A stretch of 64,000 bases of DNA from assembly GCF_001431295.2 (NCBI RefSeq), contig NZ_LKAJ02000001.1:1488001-1552000 (forward strand), given 5' to 3'. Position 1 is the first letter of the stretch. Each line of letters starts with the position of its first letter. The DNA is from Candidatus Berkiella aquae (lineage in GTDB: Bacteria > Pseudomonadota > Gammaproteobacteria > Berkiellales > Berkiellaceae). The notes under the pieces were generated by a model. It saw only the letters and a program-made list of their open reading frames with translations. It made no database searches and was not told the origin of the DNA. The translations under genes and the position numbers were made by a program. Shown one piece after another: positions 35,806 through 44,602 of the stretch.

Positions 35806-38001
35806 TTATTTGCCTTTGCCGCCCATGCCCATCATACCGCCTAAGCCTTTATCAGGGCCTATGCCACCGCTACCGCCTTTGTCCGCGCCGGGCATGATAG
35901 AACCGGGACTTGAGATGCCTTCCATAATGCCTTTACCCTTCATGGATTCCTTACCAACGCCTTGTGCCCAACCTGCAGAGCTCTTCATGAGGCCAGCGCC
36001 CACTTCAGCACCTTTATCGGTAGATTCTTTAACATCTTTCAATTGTTGTTTCACATTCGATTGTTCAGCTTGACCACCAATCCAACGGGTAATTTTATCG
36101 GGTAAGACGTAGACTAAGCTAAAGCACTCGTGGATGATGCCAATAACAAGGCCACCATATAAGCAGATAAGCGCGATACAGCCAAAGATACCAATCGTTC
36201 CTGTTGAAGCATCAACCGTTGCAAAAAAACCAAAATTTACCATTGCAACTGCTGCTTGTACGAGTTTAACCGCAACTACAAATCCAATCACCATTAAGCT
36301 TGGGCGTAAGAAGACATTAGTGATAAGCATGACCGAAGCCGATGCTTTACCTAGATTTTCCTGAGCAGGGCTCACTAAACCCAGTGCAACAATCGGTGCT
36401 GCTGCCATTGTTTCAATCACTAAGAGCATCCAGCCTAAAGCGGTAAAGGTAAAGACAAGATACGGCACCATCGGTAAGTAAATACCAATGGCAGCACCTG
36501 CCCCCCATAAGAGTCCAATAATCAAGGTTAAGATAGGGGTTAATATCGTTACAATCGCGCCTAATGCCCAACATAATGGGTTAATACCCGACATGATGCA
36601 GCCTAAAATGAGCATCACAAACGCGAGGGTAATAATAAGGAACCACAGGTTTTCACAGGTGATCATGATACTCGAACCAAAATTTCTCATGGAAGATACG
36701 GGATCATCTTCACTTTGGGTAAGCGTATTCAGCACATCGACAGTGGCGGATTTAACGGCATTGTAAATCGCGTCATATAATGGACCACCATCGCCACCGA
36801 CATTCGACGATTGCATGATGAGCATTTCACTATTACCGGTGGTTGAAGACGTAGAACCACCGCCTGAACCGGATGGGGTTAAGGCACTCACTTTGGCCAT
36901 GTTATCAGCGATAGCCTGCTTACACGCGACAGCAATCTTTTGTGATGAAGCAAACGTATCTCCTATTCTCGTTGGGAATGAAAAACTGGGGCTGCTACTG
37001 CCTTTCTTAATCAATTCGAAATAATAACTGCCTGCAAATAACCAGCCATTTTCCAAAGCAGCTGCACCATATTTATCTCCACTTTGCACTTTAAGTGGCA
37101 TTGAGAGTAGTGATAAATAAACATTATTAGAAGCACCATCAAGGGCGGCTCCCACGGCATCTGCTGTAATACCTGTGTTGGCAACAATTTGGGTTGCCAC
37201 ATATTGCAATGTTCCTGCAGCAGATCTCATGGCACCTTTATTAATGTCTAACCAATTATCGAGTTCTGCATATTGGCTATCGTTTGCTGAAGATTGCATG
37301 CCTCCACACAGTGTCGCAAAATCAGGGTCATCTTGGATACCCACATATAAATAAGCAGTATCACCTGAGACTTTGGTATAATAATTAGAAGGAACATTAC
37401 TAAAACTCGTTTTACAGTCATCATTGTTATTGATTGTTTCAGAACATACCATCGAACTTAATAATTGGCGAATAGGCCCTTTACGATCGCCTGTAACCTG
37501 TGCGCTTCCCATTACGCCTGTGCCCGTTGATATGGCACCGACGGCAACAGACCAAACTTGGTTACCTGCGGCAATACCATAAACGACAATCTGCATCATC
37601 ATGACTTGAATCAATGAATATCCGCTAGCCGTTGGGAGTAAAAAAGCCATACCGGCGGCAGCTCTTAAGGGGATCCAAACCGATGACCATTTGCGCCCCA
37701 TAACTTCGCCTTCTTGCGCAGTATTGATGGTCGATAAAACAATGGTGTAACTGACAACAATACTACCTAAGCTCAAAACAGCAATATTAAAAATACGGAA
37801 TAAACTCGCAATTAAAGCATTACCCGTCCCAGCTAAGGCATTACCGACCGGCCCAAAAATTTGGCCTAAATAAAAGAGGGATTTATCCTCGTCAGGGCTT
37901 GACCAGGAAAAATCCAGTGCCCATGCAATACTGGGTAATGCAAATAGCATTATCAGTAACCCGAGTGTCGATGCAATATTGCGCTTTGTCATATTTTTCA
38001 C
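35806..38001 (-). CDS. dotA: Dot/Icm inner-membrane protein DotA, paralogue 1
   Basis: The protein has 731 residues from a GTG at 38001 that overlaps the stop of the upstream paralogue (TAGTG); an ATG three codons later (37992) is an alternative. It has a signal peptide (LPSIAWA), DotA blocks FYLGQIFGPVGNALAGTGNA and EVMGRKWSSVWIPLRAAAGM, a large periplasmic region (about residues 160–430), and a C-terminal membrane bundle with PMVPYLVFTFTALGWMLLV and FLRPSLMVIGF. The C-terminus is a Gly/Met/Lys-rich tail (GLGGMMGMGGKGK). DotA is the large polytopic inner-membrane protein essential for Dot/Icm function. Confidence 0.92.
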   Translation of the reverse strand: MKNMTKRNIASTLGLLIMLFALPSIAWALDFSWSSPDEDKSLFYLGQIFGPVGNALAGTGNALIASLFRIFNIAVLSLGSIVVSYTIVLSTINTAQEGEVMGRKWSSVWIPLRAAAGMAFLLPTASGYSLIQVMMMQIVVYGIAAGNQVWSVAVGAISTGTGVMGSAQVTGDRKGPIRQLLSSMVCSETINNNDDCKTSFSNVPSNYYTKVSGDTAYLYVGIQDDPDFATLCGGMQSSANDSQYAELDNWLDINKGAMRSAAGTLQYVATQIVANTGITADAVGAALDGASNNVYLSLLSMPLKVQSGDKYGAAALENGWLFAGSYYFELIKKGSSSPSFSFPTRIGDTFASSQKIAVACKQAIADNMAKVSALTPSGSGGGSTSSTTGNSEMLIMQSSNVGGDGGPLYDAIYNAVKSATVDVLNTLTQSEDDPVSSMRNFGSSIMITCENLWFLIITLAFVMLILGCIMSGINPLCWALGAIVTILTPILTLIIGLLWGAGAAIGIYLPMVPYLVFTFTALGWMLLVIETMAAAPIVALGLVSPAQENLGKASASVMLITNVFLRPSLMVIGFVVAVKLVQAAVAMVNFGFFATVDASTGTIGIFGCIALICLYGGLVIGIIHECFSLVYVLPDKITRWIGGQAEQSNVKQQLKDVKESTDKGAEVGAGLMKSSAGWAQGVGKESMKGKGIMEGISSPGSIMPGADKGGSGGIGPDKGLGGMMGMGGKGK

Positions 38002-40082
38002 TACTTCTTATCTTTAGAGAAAGCTTTTAAACCACTCTTCATTAAACCTGCGCCCATTCCTCCGCCTTTTTGTACGCTTCCTTTAAGTTCTTGAACTTTC
38101 GACATGGCGTCATCTTGTTCGCCACTGGCGCCAATCCAACGCATGACTTTATTAGGGACAAGATAAATCAAACTGAATGCTTCATGAACCATCCCTGTTG
38201 CAACCCCGGCATACATCAGCAAGATAGCGATTAAACCAAATACCCCGACACCTTTTGATGCACCGGTTGCATTTAAAATGGTTGCCCAAAATGCGGCATT
38301 GAGCATCCCAATAGCAACGATCAACAATTGCATTGCCATAATAAAGCCAAGAATCATTAAGGCAGGACGTAAGAAAATACCTAATAAGATCGAAATCGCG
38401 TGACCTGCTTTACCGATTTCATCCTCAGAGGGAACAATTAACGTCAAGGCAATCAGAGGTGCCGCAAGCATAGCCTCAATGACCAAGATGATCCACGTTA
38501 GGGCACTAAAGGTAAAGACAAGATAAGGGATCATGGGAATGTATAGCCCTAAAGTGAGTCCTGCCACCCATAAGAGGGAAATTAATAAGACAGCAATCGG
38601 CATAAAAATAGTGAGTAACTTATCAAAAGCATGCCCAAGTGGTTGCAAACAGCTCAGCGGGGTTGATATTGTCCAAAGCGCAAAAGCCAGTGCAAATGCG
38701 GCAAAGAAAACATTTTCCGTGGTGACGGCCAAATGGCTACCAAAGCTTGCCATTGAAATAACAGGATCATTTTGGTGCTCATTATCTTCACCACTGCCTG
38801 AGATAGCTTCCATGAGATCTTTCACAATATCTTCAAAGAGGCTACCAAAGATAGCAGCAAAGATAGAAGATCCCTGTGAACTCATATTTGCTTTTTTTAA
38901 CACAATGGAGGAGCCTGCACGATCAGCCGTTGACAGGGTAACGATACTTGAATAGGCCGTTGATTGATAAGTATTTGCAAATCCTAAAGCGGTACCAACA
39001 GTCTCATTATATTTTTGTTGGGAAACAATCTTCGAAATTTGAGAAACATTGGGTGTGATTGTCGAAAAAGTGACCGTAACAGGGACATAAACACCTTCTT
39101 GTACGATAGTAAAATAATAACTGCCGGCTAAAATCCAACCATTTTCGATGGCTTGCTCACTCACATCATTAAGCGATGCCGTATAATTAGAAACATCCAC
39201 CGCTGCTTGTTGTAGTGCACGAGCGGCAGAGACAAATTGATTAGCGCTAGAATAGGTGGGTGCAGTGCCGTAAGCCATTGGCATTAATGCTTCGTCTGCC
39301 GCGGTTTCTAATGCTTGTTGTGCATCAATCAAAGCATTCGCAAAACGATTCTTGGCACTTTCAGCATTAGAATTATTACCACCCATACTATTTTGAATAG
39401 CGGCGAGATCAATTGAGCCACAAATGGCATCGTTTTGTGAAACTCGTCCCCAACGCATTTGATCACCCATGCGATAAAATTGCACAGGCTCTTCCATTAG
39501 TTCGAGTGTTGAACTATTGCCATTAAGGGCTGCCATGCAGATATTGGCTTTAAAAATATCTGAAACAGCGTCTGAAGCATTTTGTAGATCAACTTTTCGA
39601 GTATCTTGGTGAAGATTACCTTGGGTTTGATTCGAAATAATAACTTGCCGCCACATCGCATTGGCGGCACCAACGCCTTGGACAATGAACCACATGACAA
39701 TAATTTGCATGTAATTGTAACCAGTGGTTTGTGGTAAAAGGAGTAAGATACCAGCGCCAGCGCGAAGCGGGACTAAAACAGGGTGCCAATCTTTACCGAG
39801 GAATTCTCCCTGGTGGGCGGTATTAATCGCACCAAATGCGGCGGTATAAGCAATAACAACGATACCTAAAGCAAATACCACTTGGTTAAAAATATAGACT
39901 AATTGGGCAAAGAGTGAATTGCCTGAACTGGGAATAGGGGTTCCTGGCACATAGCCAAAAATCATCCCCAAATAAACCATGGACTTATCTGTTGATTCTA
40001 CTTCAAATGCGCCTACGCCAAAGACAAGCGTCGGAAACCCAAGTATAAGTAAAAGCGCACATGCTTTAGTAAAAGCATTCAT
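38001..40082 (-). CDS. dotA: Dot/Icm inner-membrane protein DotA, paralogue 2
   Basis: The protein has 693 residues, with a signal peptide (LGFPTLVFGVGA). The same blocks as paralogue 1 appear: VYLGMIFGYVPGTPIPSSGN, EFLGKDWHPVLVPLRAGAGI, FGSHLAVTTENVFFAAFALA, PMIPYLVFTFSALTWIILV and FLRPALMILGF. The periplasmic loop (about residues 150–420) is the most diverged part. It starts by a 4-nt overlap (ATGA) with icmV, the dotA-icmV neighbourhood of Legionella. Which copy is the functional equivalent of Legionella DotA cannot be told; adjacency to icmV favours this one. Confidence 0.92.
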   Translation of the reverse strand: MNAFTKACALLLILGFPTLVFGVGAFEVESTDKSMVYLGMIFGYVPGTPIPSSGNSLFAQLVYIFNQVVFALGIVVIAYTAAFGAINTAHQGEFLGKDWHPVLVPLRAGAGILLLLPQTTGYNYMQIIVMWFIVQGVGAANAMWRQVIISNQTQGNLHQDTRKVDLQNASDAVSDIFKANICMAALNGNSSTLELMEEPVQFYRMGDQMRWGRVSQNDAICGSIDLAAIQNSMGGNNSNAESAKNRFANALIDAQQALETAADEALMPMAYGTAPTYSSANQFVSAARALQQAAVDVSNYTASLNDVSEQAIENGWILAGSYYFTIVQEGVYVPVTVTFSTITPNVSQISKIVSQQKYNETVGTALGFANTYQSTAYSSIVTLSTADRAGSSIVLKKANMSSQGSSIFAAIFGSLFEDIVKDLMEAISGSGEDNEHQNDPVISMASFGSHLAVTTENVFFAAFALAFALWTISTPLSCLQPLGHAFDKLLTIFMPIAVLLISLLWVAGLTLGLYIPMIPYLVFTFSALTWIILVIEAMLAAPLIALTLIVPSEDEIGKAGHAISILLGIFLRPALMILGFIMAMQLLIVAIGMLNAAFWATILNATGASKGVGVFGLIAILLMYAGVATGMVHEAFSLIYLVPNKVMRWIGASGEQDDAMSKVQELKGSVQKGGGMGAGLMKSGLKAFSKDKK

Positions 40083-40603
40083 TCATTTGCCTTTGTATGA
40101 CCAGTTTTCGACATTTTTTCGGATTTATTTTTCTTGACAGCAAGATTCTTTTCATGTTTGGTTGTGACAGCTGCATTCATCCATTCTTTAATCGTGCAAC
40201 CTAATTTTCGGTTTTTCAGTTGGAAAAGCCAAAAATGAAAACGGAAGGATTGTGCCAAGGAGTAAATAGATAAACAAAAAGCAATCAGTGCCGTTATCAT
40301 GGAACCTGTGAACGCAAGATATAAGCCATAACTAATAATAACCAGGGATAAAACCAGAAAAAAATAAAAGAGTTGTGTAAACTCTTTTTGTCGTTTAGCG
40401 ATATCCGCTTCTGTTAATTCTAAACGCTCAAGGGCTTCTTCAAAGGTTTCAGAATAGGTTGCTTTTTTAGGAATGATAGAGTCAAGTAAAATGACTTTAA
40501 AGTTATCAGCAGACTCGCTAAGATAATCCCAGCTAACCCATTTATCGACGCGGACATCCACAATATGGCCCGCGGCCTTTTTACTGGATTTAAAAATACC
40601 CAT
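40079..40603 (-). CDS. icmV: Dot/Icm inner-membrane protein IcmV
   Basis: The protein has 174 residues. The N-terminus carries VDVRVDKWVSWDYLSES, the IcmV hallmark (membrane-proximal KW/WDYL). Two hydrophobic helices follow (about residues 78–97 and 101–118), then a basic C-terminus. AAAGGTG precedes the ATG. It is first in icmV-dotA-dotA and diverges from icmW, as icmV and icmW do in Legionella. Confidence 0.92.
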   Translation of the reverse strand: MGIFKSSKKAAGHIVDVRVDKWVSWDYLSESADNFKVILLDSIIPKKATYSETFEEALERLELTEADIAKRQKEFTQLFYFFLVLSLVIISYGLYLAFTGSMITALIAFCLSIYSLAQSFRFHFWLFQLKNRKLGCTIKEWMNAAVTTKHEKNLAVKKNKSEKMSKTGHTKANE

Positions 40604-40997
40604 TGTTCAAACACCTTTATTTGTAGCAGCACATAACATTTTATCGTTGCTATTTATCATAATATATATCTTTTAATCGCAGTGTGGCTGCATACACTTA
40701 AGACCATTTTATCATGTAACAATTCTAACTGTGTAAATTATTCTCGAGGTGTATCGAGGTAGGTCGCGGTCCGTTTATCTTTTTTTGAACTTTTTGTGAG
40801 CTATGATGGACTTAATTTGCAGAACCTATCGTGTTTTGTCGAGAGGATTTAAGAGAAGAGGTAGTTTTTACCTGCATGAATGGCTAGCAATTCCTAAGGG
40901 CAAAGGGTAATATGTTAGTGAAGATGCTAAAAATCAATGACTTAGCACAAACCGATAGATTGAATAACGGTCAAGGCGCGTTGGAGAGCCACGAAAC
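40604..40997. other. Divergent regulatory region icmV/icmW
   Basis: These 394 bp hold the promoters of the two divergent operons but no clear gene. A 34-codon frame (ATG 40912 to TAG 41016), preceded by AAAGGG, overlaps the start of icmW and might be a leader peptide; support is weak. The DNA is AT-rich up to about 40750. No strong -10/-35 pair could be fixed by eye. Confidence 0.5.
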
Positions 40998-41456
40998 ATG
41001 CCAGATATGTCACTAGAAGCCGTACATGCCTTTTGGCACGATTACGATAAAAGAACTTTATACCGAATTGTTACCTCAATGGAAGGCATTGAAAGTTGGG
41101 CTGCCGATGATGAACCTGAAGTAGAAGAATTATTACTGCGCATAGGTTCGACCTTAGATGAAATCAGCGATTTTGAATTAACTGACGAAGCTTCATTAAT
41201 TAAAGTGCTCGCCAATTTGCGTTCAGGCCGTGCGTTACGCTTAATGCAGTTTTTAGATGTGTTAAAACCTGGAACCGCGTCGAAATTACTAATCTATGCA
41301 GAAGAGCAAACCAAAGATGCTGCCAATAAAAACCGCTACGCCGATTTATTCTTAAAGCGAAATCTTGCTTTTGAACGATTACAATTATTAGGACGTGTTT
41401 TCGCTCCGGAAAGGATTAATTTAATCTTAAAGGCATTGGAGTCCAATCATGAGTAA
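40998..41456 (+). CDS. icmW: Dot/Icm effector adaptor IcmW
   Basis: This 152-residue acidic protein is the length of Legionella IcmW (151). The N-terminus MPDMSLEA, the block LRSGRALRLMQFLDVLKPGTASKLLIYAEE and the end FLKRNLAFERLQLLGRVF are clear family matches. It works with IcmS on DotL to recruit effectors. It is first in icmW–small secreted protein–icmX. Confidence 0.96.
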   Translation: MPDMSLEAVHAFWHDYDKRTLYRIVTSMEGIESWAADDEPEVEELLLRIGSTLDEISDFELTDEASLIKVLANLRSGRALRLMQFLDVLKPGTASKLLIYAEEQTKDAANKNRYADLFLKRNLAFERLQLLGRVFAPERINLILKALESNHE

Positions 41457-41769
41457 TTCTATCAACCGTTTATTGATGATGGCGGCATTATCGCTGTGCG
41501 CTACCAGTGCCATGGCTGATAATTGGCGTAATGAATGTGGGAAAATGTCAACATACATTCCTAGCGCATGCTCTGAAATTGAAAAAAGCATCGCCGTGCT
41601 AGATGTTTATAAGCCGCCTCAACCCTTTTTGGAATACCAATTACAAAGCTATACACCCGGTAGCGATAGTAGCGGCGGTGCATCAGGTGGTGGCGGTGGT
41701 GGTTCCATTCTGTTGACGAATCCTGATTCATCGCAACAACAACAACAGGATTCAGGTGGTACTTGGTAA
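41449..41769 (+). CDS. Small exported protein between icmW and icmX
   Basis: The protein has 106 residues and overlaps the icmW end by 8 nt, so it is probably coupled to it. The signal peptide is clear (residues 1–23, SLCATSAMA), followed by a short domain with two Cys (NECGKMSTYIPSACSEIEKS), likely disulfide-bonded in the periplasm. The second half is Ser/Gly/Gln low complexity. It is not recognised from the Legionella icmW-icmX interval. Position suggests a periplasmic accessory of the secretion system. Confidence 0.75.
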   Translation: MSNSINRLLMMAALSLCATSAMADNWRNECGKMSTYIPSACSEIEKSIAVLDVYKPPQPFLEYQLQSYTPGSDSSGGASGGGGGGSILLTNPDSSQQQQQDSGGTW

Positions 41770-41824
41770 ATAAATAACATTTAAGAGCGTAGAAATCGCG
41801 CTTTAACAATGGAGAAGGTAAGTT

Positions 41825-43021
41825 ATGAACACATTAAAAAGCAAAAAACGAGCGCTCTGTAACTTGCTATTGTTAAGTGCGCTCTGCATTCCCGGAATAT
41901 CGATGGCCGATGCGGATACGGTCAACGCCATTAATCAAATGAACTCAGATGTTTCCGGTCGATTAGATAGTTCCAAAGAAATTGTACAAAAAATCCTAGA
42001 TAAGCATGACATTAGCAACAAAGAGATGGTAACCGCTCTCATTAACTATTGGGCTAAAGAGAGCATTCAGCGTTATGGATATGATGAACAGAGATTGTTC
42101 CAAGTTGCACCGGGCTCCTTATGGGCTTCCAAAGCGGGAGCTGAGGCGGGTGTCTTAAATTTTGAGAAATTAGCGCTGGATATCACCAATCGTTCGATGA
42201 TCAATAGTTTGGGGCTTTTATCGGGACAGAAACAGATTACTATTGGGGGGGTGACGGTTGATTTTGAAAGCACACCAGCCTATGGTGCTTTAGAGTTGTA
42301 TCGTTCAATGTCGAGCTTTTTTAGTGGCGGTGACACGGCAAACCTCAAAAATATTAATGCGGGTGCCTTATTGCAGGCAACCAATTTGACCGATGCAGGT
42401 TTCACTAAAGACGATAGCCAAAGTTTAGTGAATATGTTAGTCAATCCTTTCCCAACTAACGATCCTGATATCACGGCAAAACTTAAATCAGGCTCAAAAC
42501 TTGATGGTAGCCAAATGGAGCAATTAGGCGAAATGTTAGCTCAATATGCGGTGATTGGCGTCAGTGCGAATGCTTGGGCTGATATCGTGGCAAGAAGATC
42601 GCCACCTGATACTAGCGGCAGCGGTGGTGGTTCAACCGATAGCAAAACTGTGATGCAAATCATGAAAGAAACGTCTGAAAGCCGTTTTACCAGTAAAGAT
42701 TGGTATGCGGCAATTGGTACTGCTTCTGAAGCGGCTTTGCTGAGAGAAATTGCGCATATGATGGCTTACAATCAATGGGTACAATATCAGCAATTTAGAA
42801 TGGCAGAACAACAAGTATCACTTTTAGCGTCTTTAAATGCGATTATGGCGAAGATGAATAAAGGCGTTGATAAGATGAATGCTGAATTAGCTAAAGCGCA
42901 AGCAGAAGCTAAATTACAAGCCGATAAAGCCAATAAAGAGCTTGAAGATCAAAAAGCAGCTGCAGAACAACAAGCTAAAGATGCACAAAACCAAAGTTCA
43001 GGCAGTAGCTCTGGTCAGTAG
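41825..43021 (+). CDS. icmX: Dot/Icm periplasmic protein IcmX
   Basis: The protein has 398 residues with a signal peptide (CIPGISMADA). The body contains ELYRSMSSFF and a Gly/Ser linker (near residue 265). The C-terminal helical segment ALLREIAHMMAYNQWVQYQQ, then MAEQQVSLLASLNAIMAKM, corresponds to the conserved IcmX C-terminus. It ends in a long Ala/Lys/Gln coiled coil. Assignment rests on these motifs and on the icmW-icmX order; overall similarity to Legionella IcmX (466 residues) is modest. GAGAAGG precedes the ATG. Confidence 0.85.
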   Translation: MNTLKSKKRALCNLLLLSALCIPGISMADADTVNAINQMNSDVSGRLDSSKEIVQKILDKHDISNKEMVTALINYWAKESIQRYGYDEQRLFQVAPGSLWASKAGAEAGVLNFEKLALDITNRSMINSLGLLSGQKQITIGGVTVDFESTPAYGALELYRSMSSFFSGGDTANLKNINAGALLQATNLTDAGFTKDDSQSLVNMLVNPFPTNDPDITAKLKSGSKLDGSQMEQLGEMLAQYAVIGVSANAWADIVARRSPPDTSGSGGGSTDSKTVMQIMKETSESRFTSKDWYAAIGTASEAALLREIAHMMAYNQWVQYQQFRMAEQQVSLLASLNAIMAKMNKGVDKMNAELAKAQAEAKLQADKANKELEDQKAAAEQQAKDAQNQSSGSSSGQ

Positions 43022-43079
43022 TTGCTTGTAATTAAGCAGTATTCGTTGTATACGTTTACTAAGACAAATTCGACAGAGA

Positions 43080-43104
43080 GGGGCAGTGAATGCCCCTTTT
43101 TTTT
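43080..43104 (+). terminator. U-tailed hairpin after icmX, overlapping the next gene's start
   Basis: GGGGC (43080–43084) pairs with GCCCC (43092–43096) and is followed by eight T, a good intrinsic terminator 59 bp after icmX. The left arm also contains the GAGGGG that would serve as ribosome site for the ATG at 43090, so the hairpin would hide that site when folded. Confidence 0.75.
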
Positions 43105-44529
43105 GCAATGAAACATAAAAAAATCCTCAAATCCGTGATTGCCCTCCTTGGTTTTATTATTGTTGGATGGCTTTCCTTTATGCGGCCTGATTTGCTATTG
43201 AAATATGGCATGCTCATGGGGGTTTGTGGTTATGCGTTATGTTTGTTCATTTTTACCCCACTTGGAAACTTAACTTTTGGTGAACGTCAAGAACGTCTAT
43301 CAGGCGGAAAATGGTTTTTCAAGCTTATCTTAATGCAAGTGGTTCTGTTTATTTTTACGCTTGCGATGGGCGTAGGATCGTTCGCTGCAGGGCCAGGATA
43401 TACGGTAGGTGTTGTTGACTGGAGTGATTTCCAAGCGATGCTTGAACACTATAGCCCTTGGGAATGGGGTCCCTTTCCTTGGAGTTCAATTGGCATTTGG
43501 GGACTACTAATCGCTTACGTCACCTATACCCAGCGGGGAGAACCCTATCTTTATCAAATCGCGAAACGCTTTTTCCCCAAAAAGATTGAACCCATGCTAA
43601 AAACCTATGTTGAATCGACAACCTCTGGAGCAACCATGACGGTTATTTCATTGCTTGTTTTCGCGATTATTTTATTATTTTCTTATTCTGTTGAATTTTA
43701 TGTCCAGCGCTTTCATTTTACGATGCCAGTGATGACGGTCATTTTACTGTCATTTATCGGCCCATTGGCCTCGCTCAGTTTTGGCCGTAAAATTTTTCGA
43801 CGATTATCGGGGCGTGCTAATGCAACCCTCAATCGAGTTGTTATGCTCAGCATTGCCTTAATGGTTCCTATTATTGTTCTAGCTGCTTTTACTGGGGTTG
43901 TGATGTTAGCACGTCGTCCAGAATTGCAATCTGCTGTTATTTGTAAGCAATGTGGTAACTATTTTGCGAATGTGCCCGCAGAATCACGATTAGCTGCTTT
44001 ATATTGGGGTTGGTGGTTGTTATGGACACCACTAGCGGGTTCTTATTTTGCCAAGATCTCCAAAGGCAGAACGGCTAGAGAGATGGTGTTGGGCTTGTAT
44101 GCAGTGCCTTTACTGCTTGTTATGGGTTGGTTTTATTTCGCGTCCCATCCACTTGCCATTTCGTATCAACTACCCGCAGTATGGAATTCAATACTGATGT
44201 TGTTGCTGGCTATCATAACACTCGTTGCATTCCTAATGACATTTAAATCGATAAAGGATACCCATCTTTTTCTATCGGGGGCACTGTACCCCTCACCAGA
44301 AGCAAATCAAAATCGTTTGTGGTTAGCGGATGCCAGCAAAGCCGTCGGCATTAATCGGTATAGCCCTAAAATCTTGATGACGATTATCGGCTGCATTTTC
44401 TTGCATACCACAGCAGGCTGGTATGGAATTCAAATACAGACCGCAGCAATGGGTGTTTTGGTCATCAATGCCCTTTATATTGGTTTTAATTTCGGTTTAT
44501 TTCGTTTATGTGTCCCTACACGCAAGTAG
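43090..44529 (+). CDS. BCCT-family-like transporter
   Basis: This polytopic protein of 479 residues has about 12 hydrophobic segments. The block ALYWGWWLLWTPLAGSYFAKI followed by SKGRTAREMVLG (about residues 310–345) is the hallmark of betaine/choline/carnitine transporters, and VDWSDFQAMLEHYSPWEWGPFPWSSIGIWG also fits. It is shorter than typical BCCT proteins (over 500). The start is either ATG 43090 with GAGGGG upstream or ATG 43108, which has no ribosome site. The substrate is probably a zwitterionic osmolyte. Legionella also has an osmolyte-type transporter gene (tphA, a different family) in its icm region. Confidence 0.78.
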   Translation: MPLFFAMKHKKILKSVIALLGFIIVGWLSFMRPDLLLKYGMLMGVCGYALCLFIFTPLGNLTFGERQERLSGGKWFFKLILMQVVLFIFTLAMGVGSFAAGPGYTVGVVDWSDFQAMLEHYSPWEWGPFPWSSIGIWGLLIAYVTYTQRGEPYLYQIAKRFFPKKIEPMLKTYVESTTSGATMTVISLLVFAIILLFSYSVEFYVQRFHFTMPVMTVILLSFIGPLASLSFGRKIFRRLSGRANATLNRVVMLSIALMVPIIVLAAFTGVVMLARRPELQSAVICKQCGNYFANVPAESRLAALYWGWWLLWTPLAGSYFAKISKGRTAREMVLGLYAVPLLLVMGWFYFASHPLAISYQLPAVWNSILMLLLAIITLVAFLMTFKSIKDTHLFLSGALYPSPEANQNRLWLADASKAVGINRYSPKILMTIIGCIFLHTTAGWYGIQIQTAAMGVLVINALYIGFNFGLFRLCVPTRK

Positions 44530-44602
44530 CCTGAACTAATCCCTTCATCAAAGAGTCTCATCCAATATTAGATAGAAGATACCCTTGCCAAGGGGAATGT
44601 GC

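Noticed and set aside
40912-41016. 34-codon frame upstream of and overlapping icmW
   Set aside because: AAAGGG precedes it, but the product (MLVKMLKIND...) is unremarkable; not enough support to call a leader peptide.
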